Assembly (NCBI GenBank): GCA_011389685.1
Contig: JAABTV010000031.1
Location: 1-41,745, forward strand
Source of the DNA: Paracoccaceae bacterium
GTDB lineage: Bacteria > Pseudomonadota > Alphaproteobacteria > Rhodobacterales > Rhodobacteraceae
Length of the DNA: 41,745 bases
Direction: 5' to 3'
In this document: one piece after another, positions 19,110-28,955 of the stretch
How the letters are laid out: the number at the start of each line of letters is the position of its first letter
Position numbering within the stretch: the first letter of the stretch is position 1
The notes under the pieces: generated by a model
Databases searched by the model: none
Seen by the model: only the letters and a program-made list of their open reading frames with translations
Told to the model about the DNA's origin: nothing
Translations under genes and position numbers: made by a program

Positions 19110-19517
19110 ATGTCTGACTCCAAGTCCCCGTTCGAGCTGATGATGGCGCAGGCGCAGGAGATGGCGAAAGCCTTCAATCCGGCGCTGGAATCCTTCTCGC
19201 CCCGGGGGTTCGAGAAGCTGTGGCCGACCATGCCCAAAGAGGTGATGGAAATGTGGTTCGGCAAGGGCGTGTCGCAGGACGGGCTTGACGCCAAGACGCG
19301 GCTGCTGTTGACGCTGGCGGGGATGACCATGCAGGGCGCGCAGGCCGAGACGCCGTTTCGCATGACCGTGCGCCACCTGATCGAGGCGGGGGCCACCCGC
19401 GAGGAAATTGCCGAGACCATCGCGCAGATGTCGATGTTCGCCGGCATACCCGCCATGACACGGGCCATGGAGCTGGCCCGCGATGTCCTGGCCGAGAACG
19501 AGGAAGATGACACATGA
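19110..19517 (+). CDS. Carboxymuconolactone decarboxylase/AhpD-like family protein without cysteines
   Basis: The 135 residues fit the small all-helical CMD fold: [18 protein letters not shown], then [39 protein letters not shown] in the C-terminal half. The peroxidase-type CxxC of AhpD is absent, and the protein has no cysteine at all, so alkylhydroperoxidase activity is unlikely. The N-terminus ([17 protein letters not shown]) is phasin-like helical. GGAGGGGG (19097-19104) supports the ATG at 19110. The stop overlaps the nuoJ start (ATGA). A CMD-like gene inside a nuo operon is unexpected, and its role is unknown. Confidence 0.85.
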   Translation: MSDSKSPFELMMAQAQEMAKAFNPALESFSPRGFEKLWPTMPKEVMEMWFGKGVSQDGLDAKTRLLLTLAGMTMQGAQAETPFRMTVRHLIEAGATREEIAETIAQMSMFAGIPAMTRAMELARDVLAENEEDDT

Positions 19518-20122
19518 GCGTCGCGAGCCTTGCCTTTTACCTGTTTGCCATATCCGCCATTGTCGGCGGGTTCTTCACGGTGGTCAGCCGCAACCCGGTG
19601 CATTCGGTGCTGTTCCTGATCCTGGCCTTCCTGTCGAGCGCGGGGCTGTTCGTCCTCTTGGGCGCCGAGTTCGTGGCGATGCTGCTCATCATCGTCTATG
19701 TCGGCGCAGTGGCGGTGCTGTTCCTTTTCGTGGTGATGATGCTGGACGTGGATTTCGCCGAGTTGAAGGCGGGGATGGCGCAATATCTGCCGATCGCGCT
19801 GGCGATCGGCGTGGTGCTGTTGATGCAGCTGGGCCTGGCCTTCGGCGATTGGCATATCTCGGAAGGGGCCGAGGCCGCGCGGGCCGCGCCGACGCCCGAG
19901 GGGATCGAGAACACGGCGGCGCTTGGCCTGTTGCTTTATGACCAGTATTTCCTGCTGTTCCAACTGGCCGGGCTTATCCTGCTGGTGGCGATGATCGGGG
20001 CCATTGTCCTGACCCTGCGCCACCGCGAGGGGGTCAAGCGGCAGGATGTACTGCAACAGATGTGGCGCGATCCGGCCAAGGCGATCGAGTTGAAGGATGT
20101 GAAACCGGGGCAGGGGCTTTAG
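19514..20122 (+). CDS. nuoJ: NADH-quinone oxidoreductase subunit J
   Basis: ND6-like membrane subunit of 202 residues with about five hydrophobic helices. The conserved segment [20 protein letters not shown] and the pi-bulge-type helix [19 protein letters not shown] are present. The C-terminal tail is hydrophilic. The start overlaps the previous stop by four bases. Confidence 0.95.
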   Translation: MSVASLAFYLFAISAIVGGFFTVVSRNPVHSVLFLILAFLSSAGLFVLLGAEFVAMLLIIVYVGAVAVLFLFVVMMLDVDFAELKAGMAQYLPIALAIGVVLLMQLGLAFGDWHISEGAEAARAAPTPEGIENTAALGLLLYDQYFLLFQLAGLILLVAMIGAIVLTLRHREGVKRQDVLQQMWRDPAKAIELKDVKPGQGL

Positions 20123-20205
20123 GCCGTTGCCATCGGACGAGCCGCGCCGGGCGTGATCCGGGGCGGGACAGAGAAAGAAGACAGGGCCAGGCCCAGAGGG
20201 ACGAC

Positions 20206-20511
20206 ATGATCGGACTTGAACATTATCTCACGGTGGCGGCGACGCTTTTCGTCATCGGCATATTCGGGCTTTTCCTCAACCGGAAGAACGTGATCATCCT
20301 CTTGATGTCGATCGAGCTGATCCTGCTTGCGGTGAATATCAACCTCGTCGCCTTTTCGAGCTTCCTCGGTGACATGGTGGGGCAGGTCTTTACCCTGTTC
20401 GTGCTGACCGTGGCGGCGGCCGAAGCGGCGATCGGGCTGGCCATTCTCGTCGTCTTCTTCCGCAACCGGGGCACGATCGACGTCGAAGACGTCAACGTGA
20501 TGAAAGGGTAA
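20206..20511 (+). CDS. nuoK: NADH-quinone oxidoreductase subunit K
   Basis: ND4L homologue of 101 residues, the standard length, with three helices and buried acidic residues ([13 protein letters not shown] and [13 protein letters not shown]). The frame is open upstream to 20062 inside nuoJ, but AGAGGGA (20195-20201) before the ATG at 20206 and the family length fix the start. nuoL begins 6 bases after the stop. Confidence 0.96.
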   Translation: MIGLEHYLTVAATLFVIGIFGLFLNRKNVIILLMSIELILLAVNINLVAFSSFLGDMVGQVFTLFVLTVAAAEAAIGLAILVVFFRNRGTIDVEDVNVMKG

Positions 20512-20517
20512 GCGGCC

Positions 20518-22548
20518 ATGGCACAGATCATTCTCTTTGCGCCCCTTCTGGCCGCGATCATCGCGGGGTTTGGCTGGCGGATCATCGGCGATCAGGCGGC
20601 GCAATGGCTGACCACGGGTATCCTTTTCCTGATCTGCCTGTTGTCCTGGATCGTGTTCCTTGGTCATGACGGGACCACGCAGCACATCGAGGTGATGCGC
20701 TGGATCCAGTCAGGCACGCTCGACGCCTCATGGGGCATCCGCGTGGATCGGCTGACCGCGATCATGCTGATCGTGGTGACCACCGTTTCGGCGCTCGTGC
20801 ATCTCTATTCCATGGGCTACATGGCGCATGACGAGAATTTCAGCGAAAAGGAAAGCTATCGCCCGAGGTTCTTTGCCTATCTCTCGTTCTTCACCTTCGC
20901 GATGCTGATGCTGGTGACGGCCGACAACCTTGTGCAGATGTTCTTTGGCTGGGAGGGCGTGGGCGTTGCCTCCTACCTTCTGATCGGGTTCTACTACAAG
21001 AAACCGAGTGCCAACGCGGCGGCGATCAAGGCCTTCGTGGTCAACCGGGTGGGGGATTTCGGCTTTGCGCTGGGGATTTTCGGCCTGTTCTTCCTGGTCG
21101 ATTCGATCCGGCTCGATGACATTTTCGCGGCCGGGCCGATGCTGGCCGAGACACAGCTGACGTTCCTGTGGACCGAGTGGAACGCGGCGAACCTGCTGGC
21201 CTTCCTTTTGTTCGTGGGGGCGATGGGGAAATCGGCCCAGCTTTTCCTGCACACCTGGCTGCCCGACGCGATGGAAGGCCCGACGCCGGTTTCGGCGCTC
21301 ATTCACGCCGCGACCATGGTGACGGCGGGGGTGTTCCTGATCTGCCGGATGTCGCCCTTGATGGAATTCGCGCCCGAGGCCAAGTTGATCGTGGTCTATA
21401 TCGGGGCGATGACGGCGTTTTTCGCCGCCACGGTGGGCCTTGTTCAGAACGACATCAAGCGGGTGATCGCCTATTCGACCTGTAGCCAGCTGGGTTACAT
21501 GTTCGTGGCCGCCGGTGTGGGCGTCTATTCGGTGGCGATGTTCCACCTGTTCACGCATGCCTTCTTCAAGGCGATGCTGTTTCTGGGCGCGGGCTCGGTC
21601 ATCCACGGGATGCATCACGAACAGGACATGCGCAATTATGGCGGGCTGCGCCACAAGATGCCGCTGACCTTCTGGGCGATGATGGTGGGCACGCTGGCGA
21701 TCACCGGGGTGGGCATTCCGCTCACCCATATCGGGTTTGCCGGGTTCCTCAGCAAGGATGCGGTGATCGAGAGCGCCTGGGCCGGCACCGATGCGGGCTT
21801 TGGCTTCTGGGCGCTGGTCATCGCGGCGCTGTTCACCAGTTTCTACAGCTGGCGGCTGATGTTCATGACCTTCTATGGCAAGCCGCGCGGCGACAAGCAC
21901 AAGCACGAGCACGCGCATGAAAGCCCGATGGTCATGCTGATCCCTCTGGGGGTTCTGGGGCTGGGGGCGGTCCTGGCGGGGATGATCTGGTTCGGGTCGT
22001 TCTTTGGCGATCACGACGAGGTCAACCGGTTCTACGGCATTCCCGAACATCACGCCGAGGCGGGCGAGGATCACGCCCCGGCAGCCGGCGTGGCGCCCGA
22101 GGGGGCGATCTTCATGGCGCCGGACAACCATGTGATGGACGACGCGCATCACGCGCCCAAATGGGTCAAGGTGAGCCCGTTCCTTGCCATGCTGGTCGGG
22201 CTGGGGTTCGCGCTTTGGTTCTATGTTCTCGATCCGGCCATGCCCAGGCGCGTGGCCGAGGCGAACCGGCCGCTCTATCTCTTCCTGCTCAACAAGTGGT
22301 ATTTCGACGAGATCTTTGACTTTGTCTTCGTGCGTCCTGCCAAGGCGGTGGGCCGGTTCCTGTGGAAGCGCGGCGATGGCGGGGTGATCGACGGCACGCT
22401 CAACGGCGTCGCGATGGGGGCGATCCCCTGGGTTACGCGGCTCGCCGGGCGGGCGCAATCGGGTTACATCTTTACCTATGCCTTCGCCATGGTGATCGGG
22501 ATCGTGGTTCTGGTTACATGGGTGGCTCTTGGCGGGGGAGCGCAGTAA
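20518..22548 (+). CDS. nuoL: NADH-quinone oxidoreductase subunit L
   Basis: ND5-like antiporter subunit at the distal end of the membrane arm, 676 residues with many hydrophobic helices. The proton-channel regions [19 protein letters not shown] and [25 protein letters not shown] are intact. A His-rich loop ([10 protein letters not shown] near residue 461) and the long lateral-helix region lie toward the C-terminus. The TAA stop overlaps the nuoM start. Confidence 0.96.
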   Translation: MAQIILFAPLLAAIIAGFGWRIIGDQAAQWLTTGILFLICLLSWIVFLGHDGTTQHIEVMRWIQSGTLDASWGIRVDRLTAIMLIVVTTVSALVHLYSMGYMAHDENFSEKESYRPRFFAYLSFFTFAMLMLVTADNLVQMFFGWEGVGVASYLLIGFYYKKPSANAAAIKAFVVNRVGDFGFALGIFGLFFLVDSIRLDDIFAAGPMLAETQLTFLWTEWNAANLLAFLLFVGAMGKSAQLFLHTWLPDAMEGPTPVSALIHAATMVTAGVFLICRMSPLMEFAPEAKLIVVYIGAMTAFFAATVGLVQNDIKRVIAYSTCSQLGYMFVAAGVGVYSVAMFHLFTHAFFKAMLFLGAGSVIHGMHHEQDMRNYGGLRHKMPLTFWAMMVGTLAITGVGIPLTHIGFAGFLSKDAVIESAWAGTDAGFGFWALVIAALFTSFYSWRLMFMTFYGKPRGDKHKHEHAHESPMVMLIPLGVLGLGAVLAGMIWFGSFFGDHDEVNRFYGIPEHHAEAGEDHAPAAGVAPEGAIFMAPDNHVMDDAHHAPKWVKVSPFLAMLVGLGFALWFYVLDPAMPRRVAEANRPLYLFLLNKWYFDEIFDFVFVRPAKAVGRFLWKRGDGGVIDGTLNGVAMGAIPWVTRLAGRAQSGYIFTYAFAMVIGIVVLVTWVALGGGAQ

Positions 22549-24092
22549 TGGACAACCTTCTTTCCATCGTCACCTTCATCCCGGCGCTGGCGGCGCTGAT
22601 CCTGCTGGTTTTCCTGCGTGGCGAGGACGAGGCGGCGCAGCGCAACGCCAAGTGGGTGGCGCTTCTGGCCACCGGGCTGACCTTTCTGGTGTCGCTGTTC
22701 ATCCTGGCCGGGTTCGACCCCTCGAACACCGGGTTCCAGATGGTCGAGGAGCGCGAATGGCTCCTGGGCCTGCAATACAAGATGGGCGTGGACGGGATCA
22801 GCGTTCTGTTCGTGATGCTGACCACCTTCATCATGCCGCTGACCATCGCGGCAAGCTGGAACGTGACCGCCCGGGTCAAGGAATACATGATCGCCTTCCT
22901 GATGCTGGAAACGCTGATGCTGGGCGTGTTCATGGCGCTGGATCTGGTGCTGTTCTACCTGTTCTTCGAGGGGGGACTCATTCCGATGTTCCTGATCATC
23001 GGGATCTGGGGCGGCAAGGAGCGGATCTATGCCAGCTTCAAGTTCTTCCTCTACACCTTCCTCGGGTCGGTGTTGATGCTGGTGGCGATGGTGGGGATGT
23101 ATTCGGAGGCCGGAACCACCGACATCGCCCAGCTGTTGCGCCATGAATTCGGCTCGGAGACGCTTTCGCTCTTGGGCTTCCAGATCGTCGGCGGGATGCA
23201 GACGCTGATGTTCATCGCCTTCTTCGCCAGTTTCGCGGTGAAGATGCCGATGTGGCCGGTGCATACATGGCTGCCCGATGCGCATGTGCAGGCGCCGACC
23301 GCGGGGTCGGTGGTGCTGGCGGCGATCCTGCTGAAGATGGGGGGCTATGGATTCCTGCGCTTCTCGCTGCCGATGTTCCCGGTGGGGGCGGACCTGCTCA
23401 CCCCGCTTGTGTTCTGGATGTCGGCGATCGCGATCGTCTATACCAGCCTTGTGGCGCTGGCACAGGACGACATGAAAAAGCTGATCGCCTATTCCTCGGT
23501 CGCCCACATGGGATATGTCACCATGGGGATTTTCGCGGCCAACCAGCAGGGCATCGACGGCGCGATCTTCCAGATGATCAGCCACGGTTTCATCTCGGGG
23601 GCGCTGTTCCTTTGCGTCGGGGTGATCTATGACCGGATGCACACCCGCGAGATCGACGCTTATGGCGGCCTCGTGAACCGGATGCCGGCCTATGCGCTGA
23701 TCTTCATGTTCTTCACCATGGCCAATGTCGGCCTGCCCGGCACGTCCGGTTTCGTGGGCGAGTTCCTGACGCTGGTGGGGGTGTTCAAGGTCAACACCTG
23801 GGTGGCGCTTTTCGCCACCTCGGGGGTGATCCTGTCGGCGGCTTACGCGCTGTGGCTTTATCGCCGGGTGGTCATGGGTGATCTGATCAAGGAGAGCCTC
23901 AAGACGATCAAGGACATGAGCGCGCGCGAGAAGGCGATCTTTGCGCCGCTGGTGGCGATGACCCTTCTCCTTGGTGTCTATCCGGCGCTTGTGACCGATA
24001 TCATCGGGCCTTCGGTCGGGGCGCTGATTGGAAATTACGAAACCGCGCTGGCGAATGCGGCATCCGCAAGCCAGTTCGCGGCGTCGCAGTGA
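22548..24092 (+). CDS. nuoM: NADH-quinone oxidoreductase subunit M
   Basis: ND4-like antiporter subunit of 514 residues, close to the Paracoccus homologue in length. Motifs include the first-channel Glu in [17 protein letters not shown] and [20 protein letters not shown]. The frame continues upstream inside nuoL, but the ATG at 22548 overlaps the nuoL stop by one base and starts the typical first helix ([20 protein letters not shown]). Confidence 0.96.
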   Translation: MDNLLSIVTFIPALAALILLVFLRGEDEAAQRNAKWVALLATGLTFLVSLFILAGFDPSNTGFQMVEEREWLLGLQYKMGVDGISVLFVMLTTFIMPLTIAASWNVTARVKEYMIAFLMLETLMLGVFMALDLVLFYLFFEGGLIPMFLIIGIWGGKERIYASFKFFLYTFLGSVLMLVAMVGMYSEAGTTDIAQLLRHEFGSETLSLLGFQIVGGMQTLMFIAFFASFAVKMPMWPVHTWLPDAHVQAPTAGSVVLAAILLKMGGYGFLRFSLPMFPVGADLLTPLVFWMSAIAIVYTSLVALAQDDMKKLIAYSSVAHMGYVTMGIFAANQQGIDGAIFQMISHGFISGALFLCVGVIYDRMHTREIDAYGGLVNRMPAYALIFMFFTMANVGLPGTSGFVGEFLTLVGVFKVNTWVALFATSGVILSAAYALWLYRRVVMGDLIKESLKTIKDMSAREKAIFAPLVAMTLLLGVYPALVTDIIGPSVGALIGNYETALANAASASQFAASQ

Positions 24093-24105
24093 CGGAGTGA
24101 CAGAG

Positions 24106-25545
24106 ATGATCCAGGCCGATCTGAACGTAATCCTGCCCGAGATTGTGCTGGCGCTCTATGCGATGGCGGCCTTGCTGATCGCGGTCTATGGCGGCAAGGA
24201 CCGGTTCACCGGGCCGCTGATCTGGCTCACCGCGGGGTTGATGGTGGTGCTGGCTGCGTGGATCGGGATCACCGGCGAGGGCACGCATGTCGGTTTTGGC
24301 GGCATGTTCCACGATGACGGGTTCTCGCGCTTTGCGAAGGTCACGATCCTCTTGTCTGGCGCTGCGGTGCTGGTCATGGGGCAGGATTTCATGGCCAAGC
24401 GCGACTTGATGCGGTTCGAATATCCGATCCTGGTGGCGCTGTCGGTCATCGGCATGATGGTGATGGTATCGGCCGGCGACCTGATGGCGCTTTACATGGG
24501 GCTCGAGCTGCAATCGCTGTCGCTTTACGTGGTGGCGGCGATGCGGCGCGACTCGGCGCGTTCGACCGAGGCGGGGCTCAAGTATTTCGTTCTGGGCGCG
24601 CTCAGTTCCGGGTTGCTGCTTTACGGGGCCTCGCTCACCTATGGCTTTGCGGGCACGACGCTGTTTTCGGGCATCATTGACGCGGCCGGCGAGGGGCAGG
24701 CGCCGATCGGCCTTCTGTTCGGGCTGGTCTTCGTGATGGCCGGTCTCGCCTTCAAGGTCAGCGCGGTGCCGTTTCACATGTGGACGCCGGATGTCTATGA
24801 AGGGGCGCCGACGCCGGTCACCGCGTTTTTCGCGACCGCCCCCAAGGTGGCGGCGATGGCGCTTTTGGCGCGGGTGCTGCATGACGCCTTCGGCGGGGTG
24901 AGCGCCGATTGGGGCCAGGTTCTGGCGGTGCTGTCGCTTCTGTCGATGTTCCTTGGTGCGGTGGCGGCGATCGGGCAGACCAATATCAAGCGGCTGATGG
25001 CCTATAGCTCGATTGCGCATATGGGCTATGCGTTGATGGGGCTGGCTGCGGGCACGGTGTTCGGGGTGCAGGCGATGCTCGTCTATATGGCGATCTACGT
25101 GACGATGAACGTGGGCACATTCGCCTTCATCCTGTCGATGGAGCGCGACGGGCAGCCGGTGACCGAGATTTCGGCGCTCAACCAGTATGCCAAGGCCGAG
25201 CCGGGCCGGGCGCTGGCGATGCTGGTGCTGTTGTTCAGCCTTGCGGGCGTGCCGCCGCTGGTGGGTTTTTTCGGCAAGTTCTACGTGTTGCGCGCGGCCT
25301 ATGAGGCGGGGCTTGTCTGGCTTGCCGTGGCCGGCGTGGTCGCGAGCGTGATCGGCGCGTTCTATTACCTGCGCATCGTCTATTACATGTATTTCGGCGA
25401 GGAGGGCGAGGCGCTGGATCGCAGCCGCGCCTCGGTGGCCGGGGTGCTGTTGATGGCAAGTGCCGCGATCATGGTGGTGGGGGTGGTGAACCTCTTTGGC
25501 ATCGAGACCGCGGCGCAGGCGGCGGCGGCGGCGCTGGTCAACTGA
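24106..25545 (+). CDS. nuoN: NADH-quinone oxidoreductase subunit N
   Basis: ND2-like antiporter subunit of 479 residues. Conserved segments include [17 protein letters not shown] with the channel Glu, [20 protein letters not shown] and [18 protein letters not shown]. The start at 24106 is 13 bases after the nuoM stop, with GGAG upstream. It is the last structural nuo gene; a hairpin follows at 25563-25597. Confidence 0.96.
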   Translation: MIQADLNVILPEIVLALYAMAALLIAVYGGKDRFTGPLIWLTAGLMVVLAAWIGITGEGTHVGFGGMFHDDGFSRFAKVTILLSGAAVLVMGQDFMAKRDLMRFEYPILVALSVIGMMVMVSAGDLMALYMGLELQSLSLYVVAAMRRDSARSTEAGLKYFVLGALSSGLLLYGASLTYGFAGTTLFSGIIDAAGEGQAPIGLLFGLVFVMAGLAFKVSAVPFHMWTPDVYEGAPTPVTAFFATAPKVAAMALLARVLHDAFGGVSADWGQVLAVLSLLSMFLGAVAAIGQTNIKRLMAYSSIAHMGYALMGLAAGTVFGVQAMLVYMAIYVTMNVGTFAFILSMERDGQPVTEISALNQYAKAEPGRALAMLVLLFSLAGVPPLVGFFGKFYVLRAAYEAGLVWLAVAGVVASVIGAFYYLRIVYYMYFGEEGEALDRSRASVAGVLLMASAAIMVVGVVNLFGIETAAQAAAAALVN

Positions 25546-25562
25546 GGTTGCAGGGGACATTC

Positions 25563-25597
25563 GGCGCGCGCCCGCCCCGGTTGGCGGGCGGTGCGCC
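25563..25597 (+). terminator. Strong stem-loop after nuoN (partial terminator or processing site)
   Basis: CGCCCGCC (25569-25576) pairs perfectly with GGCGGGCG (25583-25590) around a 6-base loop, and outer GGCGC (25563-25567) pairs with GCGCC (25593-25597). No T-run follows directly, so termination may be partial and birA could be expressed by read-through. Confidence 0.55.
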
Positions 25598-25615
25598 TGT
25601 TGAAGGGTCGAATTC

Positions 25616-25640
25616 GAGTATTTCCGGCAAGATGAAGGGC
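25616..25640 (+). repeat. Copy 2 of the GGGAGTATTT...AAGATGAAGGG intergenic repeat
   Basis: Reads GAGTATTTCCGGC followed by AAGATGAAGGGC and sits 9 bases before the birA start. Its internal ATGAAGGGC opens a six-codon frame (25632-25652) whose TGA overlaps the birA ATG. Confidence 0.7.
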
Positions 25641-25648
25641 AGGGGCGC

Positions 25649-26392
25649 ATGAGTGGCTGGCCGTCGGGCTATGGGCGGCTTGTGCTGGACGAGGTGCAGA
25701 GCACGATGGAGGAGGCCGCGCGGGTCGGGGCCACGCTGGAGCGGCCGGAATGGATATTGGCGCGGCGCCAGACCGGCGGGCGCGGGCGGCGCGGGCGGGC
25801 CTGGACCGACCCGGAAGGGAATTTCGCCGCCACGCTGGTGATGCGGCCCGAAGAGGGTGCGGCGCAGGTGGCGCTGCGCTCGTTCGTGGCGGCGCTGGCG
25901 CTTTATGATGCGCTTGCTTCGGCCGTGGGGCGTGCTGGCGGTCTGAGCCTGAAATGGCCCAACGACGTATTGCTCAATGGCGGCAAGCTGGCCGGGATAT
26001 TGCTGGAAAGCAGCGGGCAGGGTGGGCGGATCGGCCATTTGGCGATTGGCATCGGGGTCAATCTGCGTCATGTGCCGGATGCGGTCGAGCCGGGCGCGCT
26101 GCGCCCGGTGTCGCTTGTCGGGGAGACCGGGCTGGGGATCGACCCGGAAGAGTTCCTCGACCTGCTGGCCCCGGCCTATGCGGGCTGGGAGGCGCGGTTT
26201 CGCGCCGATGGATTTGCGCCGATCCGCGCGGCGTGGCTGGCGCGCGCCGCACGGCTGGGCGAGGAGATCGTGGCGCGCACCGCGCGCGAGGAATGGCGCG
26301 GGGTTTTCGAGACGGTGGACGAGCGGGGCAATCTTGTTCTATCCACCGCGAATGGGCGCCGGGCGATCGCCGCGGCCGAGGTTTTCCTTTGA
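25649..26392 (+). CDS. birA: Biotin--[acetyl-CoA-carboxylase] ligase
   Basis: Attaches biotin, via biotinyl-AMP, to the conserved lysine of carboxylase biotinyl domains. The 247 residues contain the catalytic signature GRGRRGRAW (near residues 45-53), KWPNDVLLNGGKLAGILLE and a small C-terminal SH3-like domain. The N-terminal DNA-binding domain of E. coli BirA is missing, so this is a monofunctional enzyme without repressor activity. Likely targets include MccA (2666-4618) and AccB elsewhere in the genome. It precedes coaX with an 11-base gap. Confidence 0.94.
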   Translation: MSGWPSGYGRLVLDEVQSTMEEAARVGATLERPEWILARRQTGGRGRRGRAWTDPEGNFAATLVMRPEEGAAQVALRSFVAALALYDALASAVGRAGGLSLKWPNDVLLNGGKLAGILLESSGQGGRIGHLAIGIGVNLRHVPDAVEPGALRPVSLVGETGLGIDPEEFLDLLAPAYAGWEARFRADGFAPIRAAWLARAARLGEEIVARTAREEWRGVFETVDERGNLVLSTANGRRAIAAAEVFL

Positions 26393-26403
26393 AGGGGCAG
26401 CGC

Positions 26404-27183
26404 ATGCTTTTGTGCATTGATTGCGGCAACACCAACACCGTGTTTTCGATCTGGGACGGCGAGCGGTTCCTGTGCACGTTGCGCACATCGACCCATCATT
26501 CGCGCACGGCGGATGCCTATTTCACCTGGTTTTCGACGCTGATCAAGCATTACGGGATCGAGACCGATATCACCGAGGTGATCATCAGCTCGACGGTGCC
26601 GCGGGTGGTGTTCAACCTGCGGGTCTTTGCCGACCGGTTCTTCAATTGCCGCCCGCTGGTGGTCGGCAAGCCCGAATGCCTGTTGCCGCATCTGCCGCGG
26701 GTGGATGCGGGCACGCAGGTGGGGCCGGACCGGCTGGTCAATACCGCCGCCGCCTTTGACCGGCATGGCGGCGATATCATCGTGGTCGATTTCGGCACCG
26801 CCACGACCTTCGACGTGGTGGCCGCCGATGGCGCCTATGTGGGCGGGGTGATCGCGCCGGGTGTGAACCTGTCGCTGGAGGCGTTGCACATGGCCGCCGC
26901 CGCGCTGCCGCATGTCGATATCGCCAAGCCGCAGAAGGTGGTGGGCACCAACACGGTGGCCTGTATCCAGTCGGGGGTGTTCTGGGGCTATGTCGGCCTC
27001 GTCAAGGAAATCTGCGCCCGCATCCGCAGCGAGCGCGACCGCGAGATGACCATCGTCGCGACCGGCGGCCTTGCGCCGCTGTTCCAGCAATCCGAGGATC
27101 TTTTCGACCGGTTCGAGGACGATCTGACCATGCACGGGCTGACCGTGATTCACGCATATAACAAAGAGCAGGGCACCTTATGA
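26404..27183 (+). CDS. coaX: Type III pantothenate kinase
   Basis: First step of coenzyme A synthesis (pantothenate to 4'-phosphopantothenate). The 259 residues have the ASKHA phosphate-binding motif DCGNTNTVF near residues 6-14, the GPDRLVNTAAA segment and DFGTATTFDVV with the catalytic Asp, which identify the type III (CoaX) enzyme. The frame is open upstream, but the ATG at 26404 gives the expected N-terminus and has GAAGGGG upstream. The stop overlaps the rnj start. Confidence 0.95.
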   Translation: MLLCIDCGNTNTVFSIWDGERFLCTLRTSTHHSRTADAYFTWFSTLIKHYGIETDITEVIISSTVPRVVFNLRVFADRFFNCRPLVVGKPECLLPHLPRVDAGTQVGPDRLVNTAAAFDRHGGDIIVVDFGTATTFDVVAADGAYVGGVIAPGVNLSLEALHMAAAALPHVDIAKPQKVVGTNTVACIQSGVFWGYVGLVKEICARIRSERDREMTIVATGGLAPLFQQSEDLFDRFEDDLTMHGLTVIHAYNKEQGTL

Positions 27184-28850
27184 GCAAGAAAAAACGGCTG
27201 ATCTATCTTCCCCTCGGCGGCGCGGGGGAGGTGGGCATGAACGCCTATGTCTATGGCTATGGGACCGAGGGGGCCGAGCGGCTGATCCTTGTCGATCTGG
27301 GCGTGACGTTCCCCGACATGGACACCAGCCCGGGGGTCGACCTGATCCTGCCGGACATGAGCTGGCTCATCGAGCGGCGTGACCGGCTCGAGGCGATCTT
27401 CATCAGCCATGCGCATGAGGATCACGTCGGCGCGGTGGCGCGGTTTCCCGAATTGCTGGATGTGCCGGTCTATGCGCGCGCGTTCACGGCCAATATCGCG
27501 CGCGGCAAGCTGCGCGAGGCGGGGCTGGACGAGCGCATCATGCGGGTGGTGTCGGCCTGGCCCGAGATGACCGAGGCCGGGCCGTTCAGCGTGGGCTTCG
27601 TGCCGATCTCGCATTCCATCCCCGAGACCTCGGCGCTGGTCATCGACACGCCCGAGGGGCGGCTGGTGCATTCGGGCGATTTCAAGATCGACCATACGCC
27701 ACTGGTCGGGGAGCCGTTTGACGATGCGGTCTGGGAAGAGATCGGCAAGTCGGGGGTGCGGGCGCTGATGTGCGACTCGACCAACGTGTTTTCGCACCAT
27801 CCGGGGCGTTCGGAGGCCGAGTTGGAGCCGCAGATCGAGGCCTTGTTCAAGTCGGCGAAGGGCATGGTGGTGACCACGACATTCGCCTCGAACGTGGCGC
27901 GGCTCAAGACATTGGCGCAGGCGGGCGAGCGTTCGGGCCGGTCGATCTGCCTGTTGGGGCGGGCGATGCGACGGATGGTCGAGGCCAGCGTCGAGACCGG
28001 CGTCCTGCGAGATTTTCCCAAGGTGGTGAGCCCCGAGGAGGCGCAGGGCATCCCGCGCGAGAACCTGATGCTTCTGGTCACCGGCAGCCAAGGCGAGCGG
28101 CGTGCGGCCAGCGCGCAACTGGCGCAGGGCAAGTATAACGGGCTCGTGATGAAGGAGGGCGACCTGTTCCTGTTCTCGTCCAAGACCATCCCGGGCAACG
28201 AGCGCGGCGTGATCCGCATCATGAACCAGTTTTCGGAAATGGGCGTCGACGTGGTGGACGAGAATGCCGGGCTCTATCACGTCTCGGGCCATGCCAACCG
28301 GCCCGATCTGGCCAGGATGCACGCGCTTGTCGATCCGCAGATGGTCATTCCGATCCATGGCGAGCACCGGATGCTGCGCGAGCATGTGAAGCTGGCCAAG
28401 GAGGGGCGGCGCACCGGCATCGTGGCGGTGAACGGCACGATGGTGGACCTGTCGGGCAATGCGCCGAGCGTGGCCGAATTTGTCGAGACCGGTCGGACCT
28501 ATCTTGACGGATCGGTGCAGATCGGGGCGCTGGACGGGATCGTGCGTGATCGGATTCGCATGGCATTGAACGGGCATGTGGTGGTCAACCTGATCCTCGA
28601 CGAGGCGAACGAACCGCTGGGCGAGCCATGGTGCGAGTCGATGGGCCTTCCCGAGACCGGGCGCAGCCGCACGGCGCTGGTCGAGGTGCTGGAGGAGGAT
28701 CTGGGGCAGTTCCTGGGGCGTGCCGGGGCGAAAACGCTGGCCGATGACGACAAGCTGGAACAGGAGATGAAACGCATCGTGCGCAAGGTGGCGCAGGACG
28801 AGATCGGCAAGAAACCCGAGGTGACGGTGATCACCAGCCGGTTGGCGTGA
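27180..28850 (+). CDS. rnj: Ribonuclease J
   Basis: Metallo-beta-lactamase/beta-CASP ribonuclease with 5'-3' exonuclease and endonuclease roles in mRNA decay and rRNA maturation. The 556 residues carry the metal motif SHAHEDHVG (His77, His79, Asp81, His82), the HSGDFKIDHTP motif, the beta-CASP region (GSQGERRAASAQLA) and SGHANRPDLARMHALVDP, where the remaining metal ligand histidine lies. The ATG overlaps the coaX stop. RNase J is normal in Rhodobacteraceae, alongside RNase E. Confidence 0.94.
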   Translation: MSKKKRLIYLPLGGAGEVGMNAYVYGYGTEGAERLILVDLGVTFPDMDTSPGVDLILPDMSWLIERRDRLEAIFISHAHEDHVGAVARFPELLDVPVYARAFTANIARGKLREAGLDERIMRVVSAWPEMTEAGPFSVGFVPISHSIPETSALVIDTPEGRLVHSGDFKIDHTPLVGEPFDDAVWEEIGKSGVRALMCDSTNVFSHHPGRSEAELEPQIEALFKSAKGMVVTTTFASNVARLKTLAQAGERSGRSICLLGRAMRRMVEASVETGVLRDFPKVVSPEEAQGIPRENLMLLVTGSQGERRAASAQLAQGKYNGLVMKEGDLFLFSSKTIPGNERGVIRIMNQFSEMGVDVVDENAGLYHVSGHANRPDLARMHALVDPQMVIPIHGEHRMLREHVKLAKEGRRTGIVAVNGTMVDLSGNAPSVAEFVETGRTYLDGSVQIGALDGIVRDRIRMALNGHVVVNLILDEANEPLGEPWCESMGLPETGRSRTALVEVLEEDLGQFLGRAGAKTLADDDKLEQEMKRIVRKVAQDEIGKKPEVTVITSRLA

Positions 28851-28864
28851 CATCGGGGATGGAC

Positions 28865-28895
28865 CCGGGGCTCTGCCCCGGACCCCGGAGTATTT
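28865..28895. terminator. Terminator hairpin between convergent rnj and helicase genes
   Basis: CCGGGGC (28865-28871) and GCCCCGG (28875-28881) form a perfect 7-bp stem with a 3-base loop. After a short spacer comes TATTTTT (28891-28897 region). It lies between the rnj stop and the end of the minus-strand helicase gene, so it would serve as the rnj terminator. Confidence 0.65.
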
Positions 28896-28912
28896 TTCGC
28901 AAGATGAAGGGC
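28887..28912 (+). repeat. Copy 3 of the GGGAGTATTT...AAGATGAAGGG intergenic repeat
   Basis: GGAGTATTTTTCGC followed by AAGATGAAGGGC, located directly after the rnj terminator stem. No plus-strand gene follows, so here the repeat cannot serve as a ribosome site. Confidence 0.7.
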
Positions 28913-28955
28913 TGGCCGGGCTGTTCCGGCCGGGGCGCGACCACCGCGACCGGGA

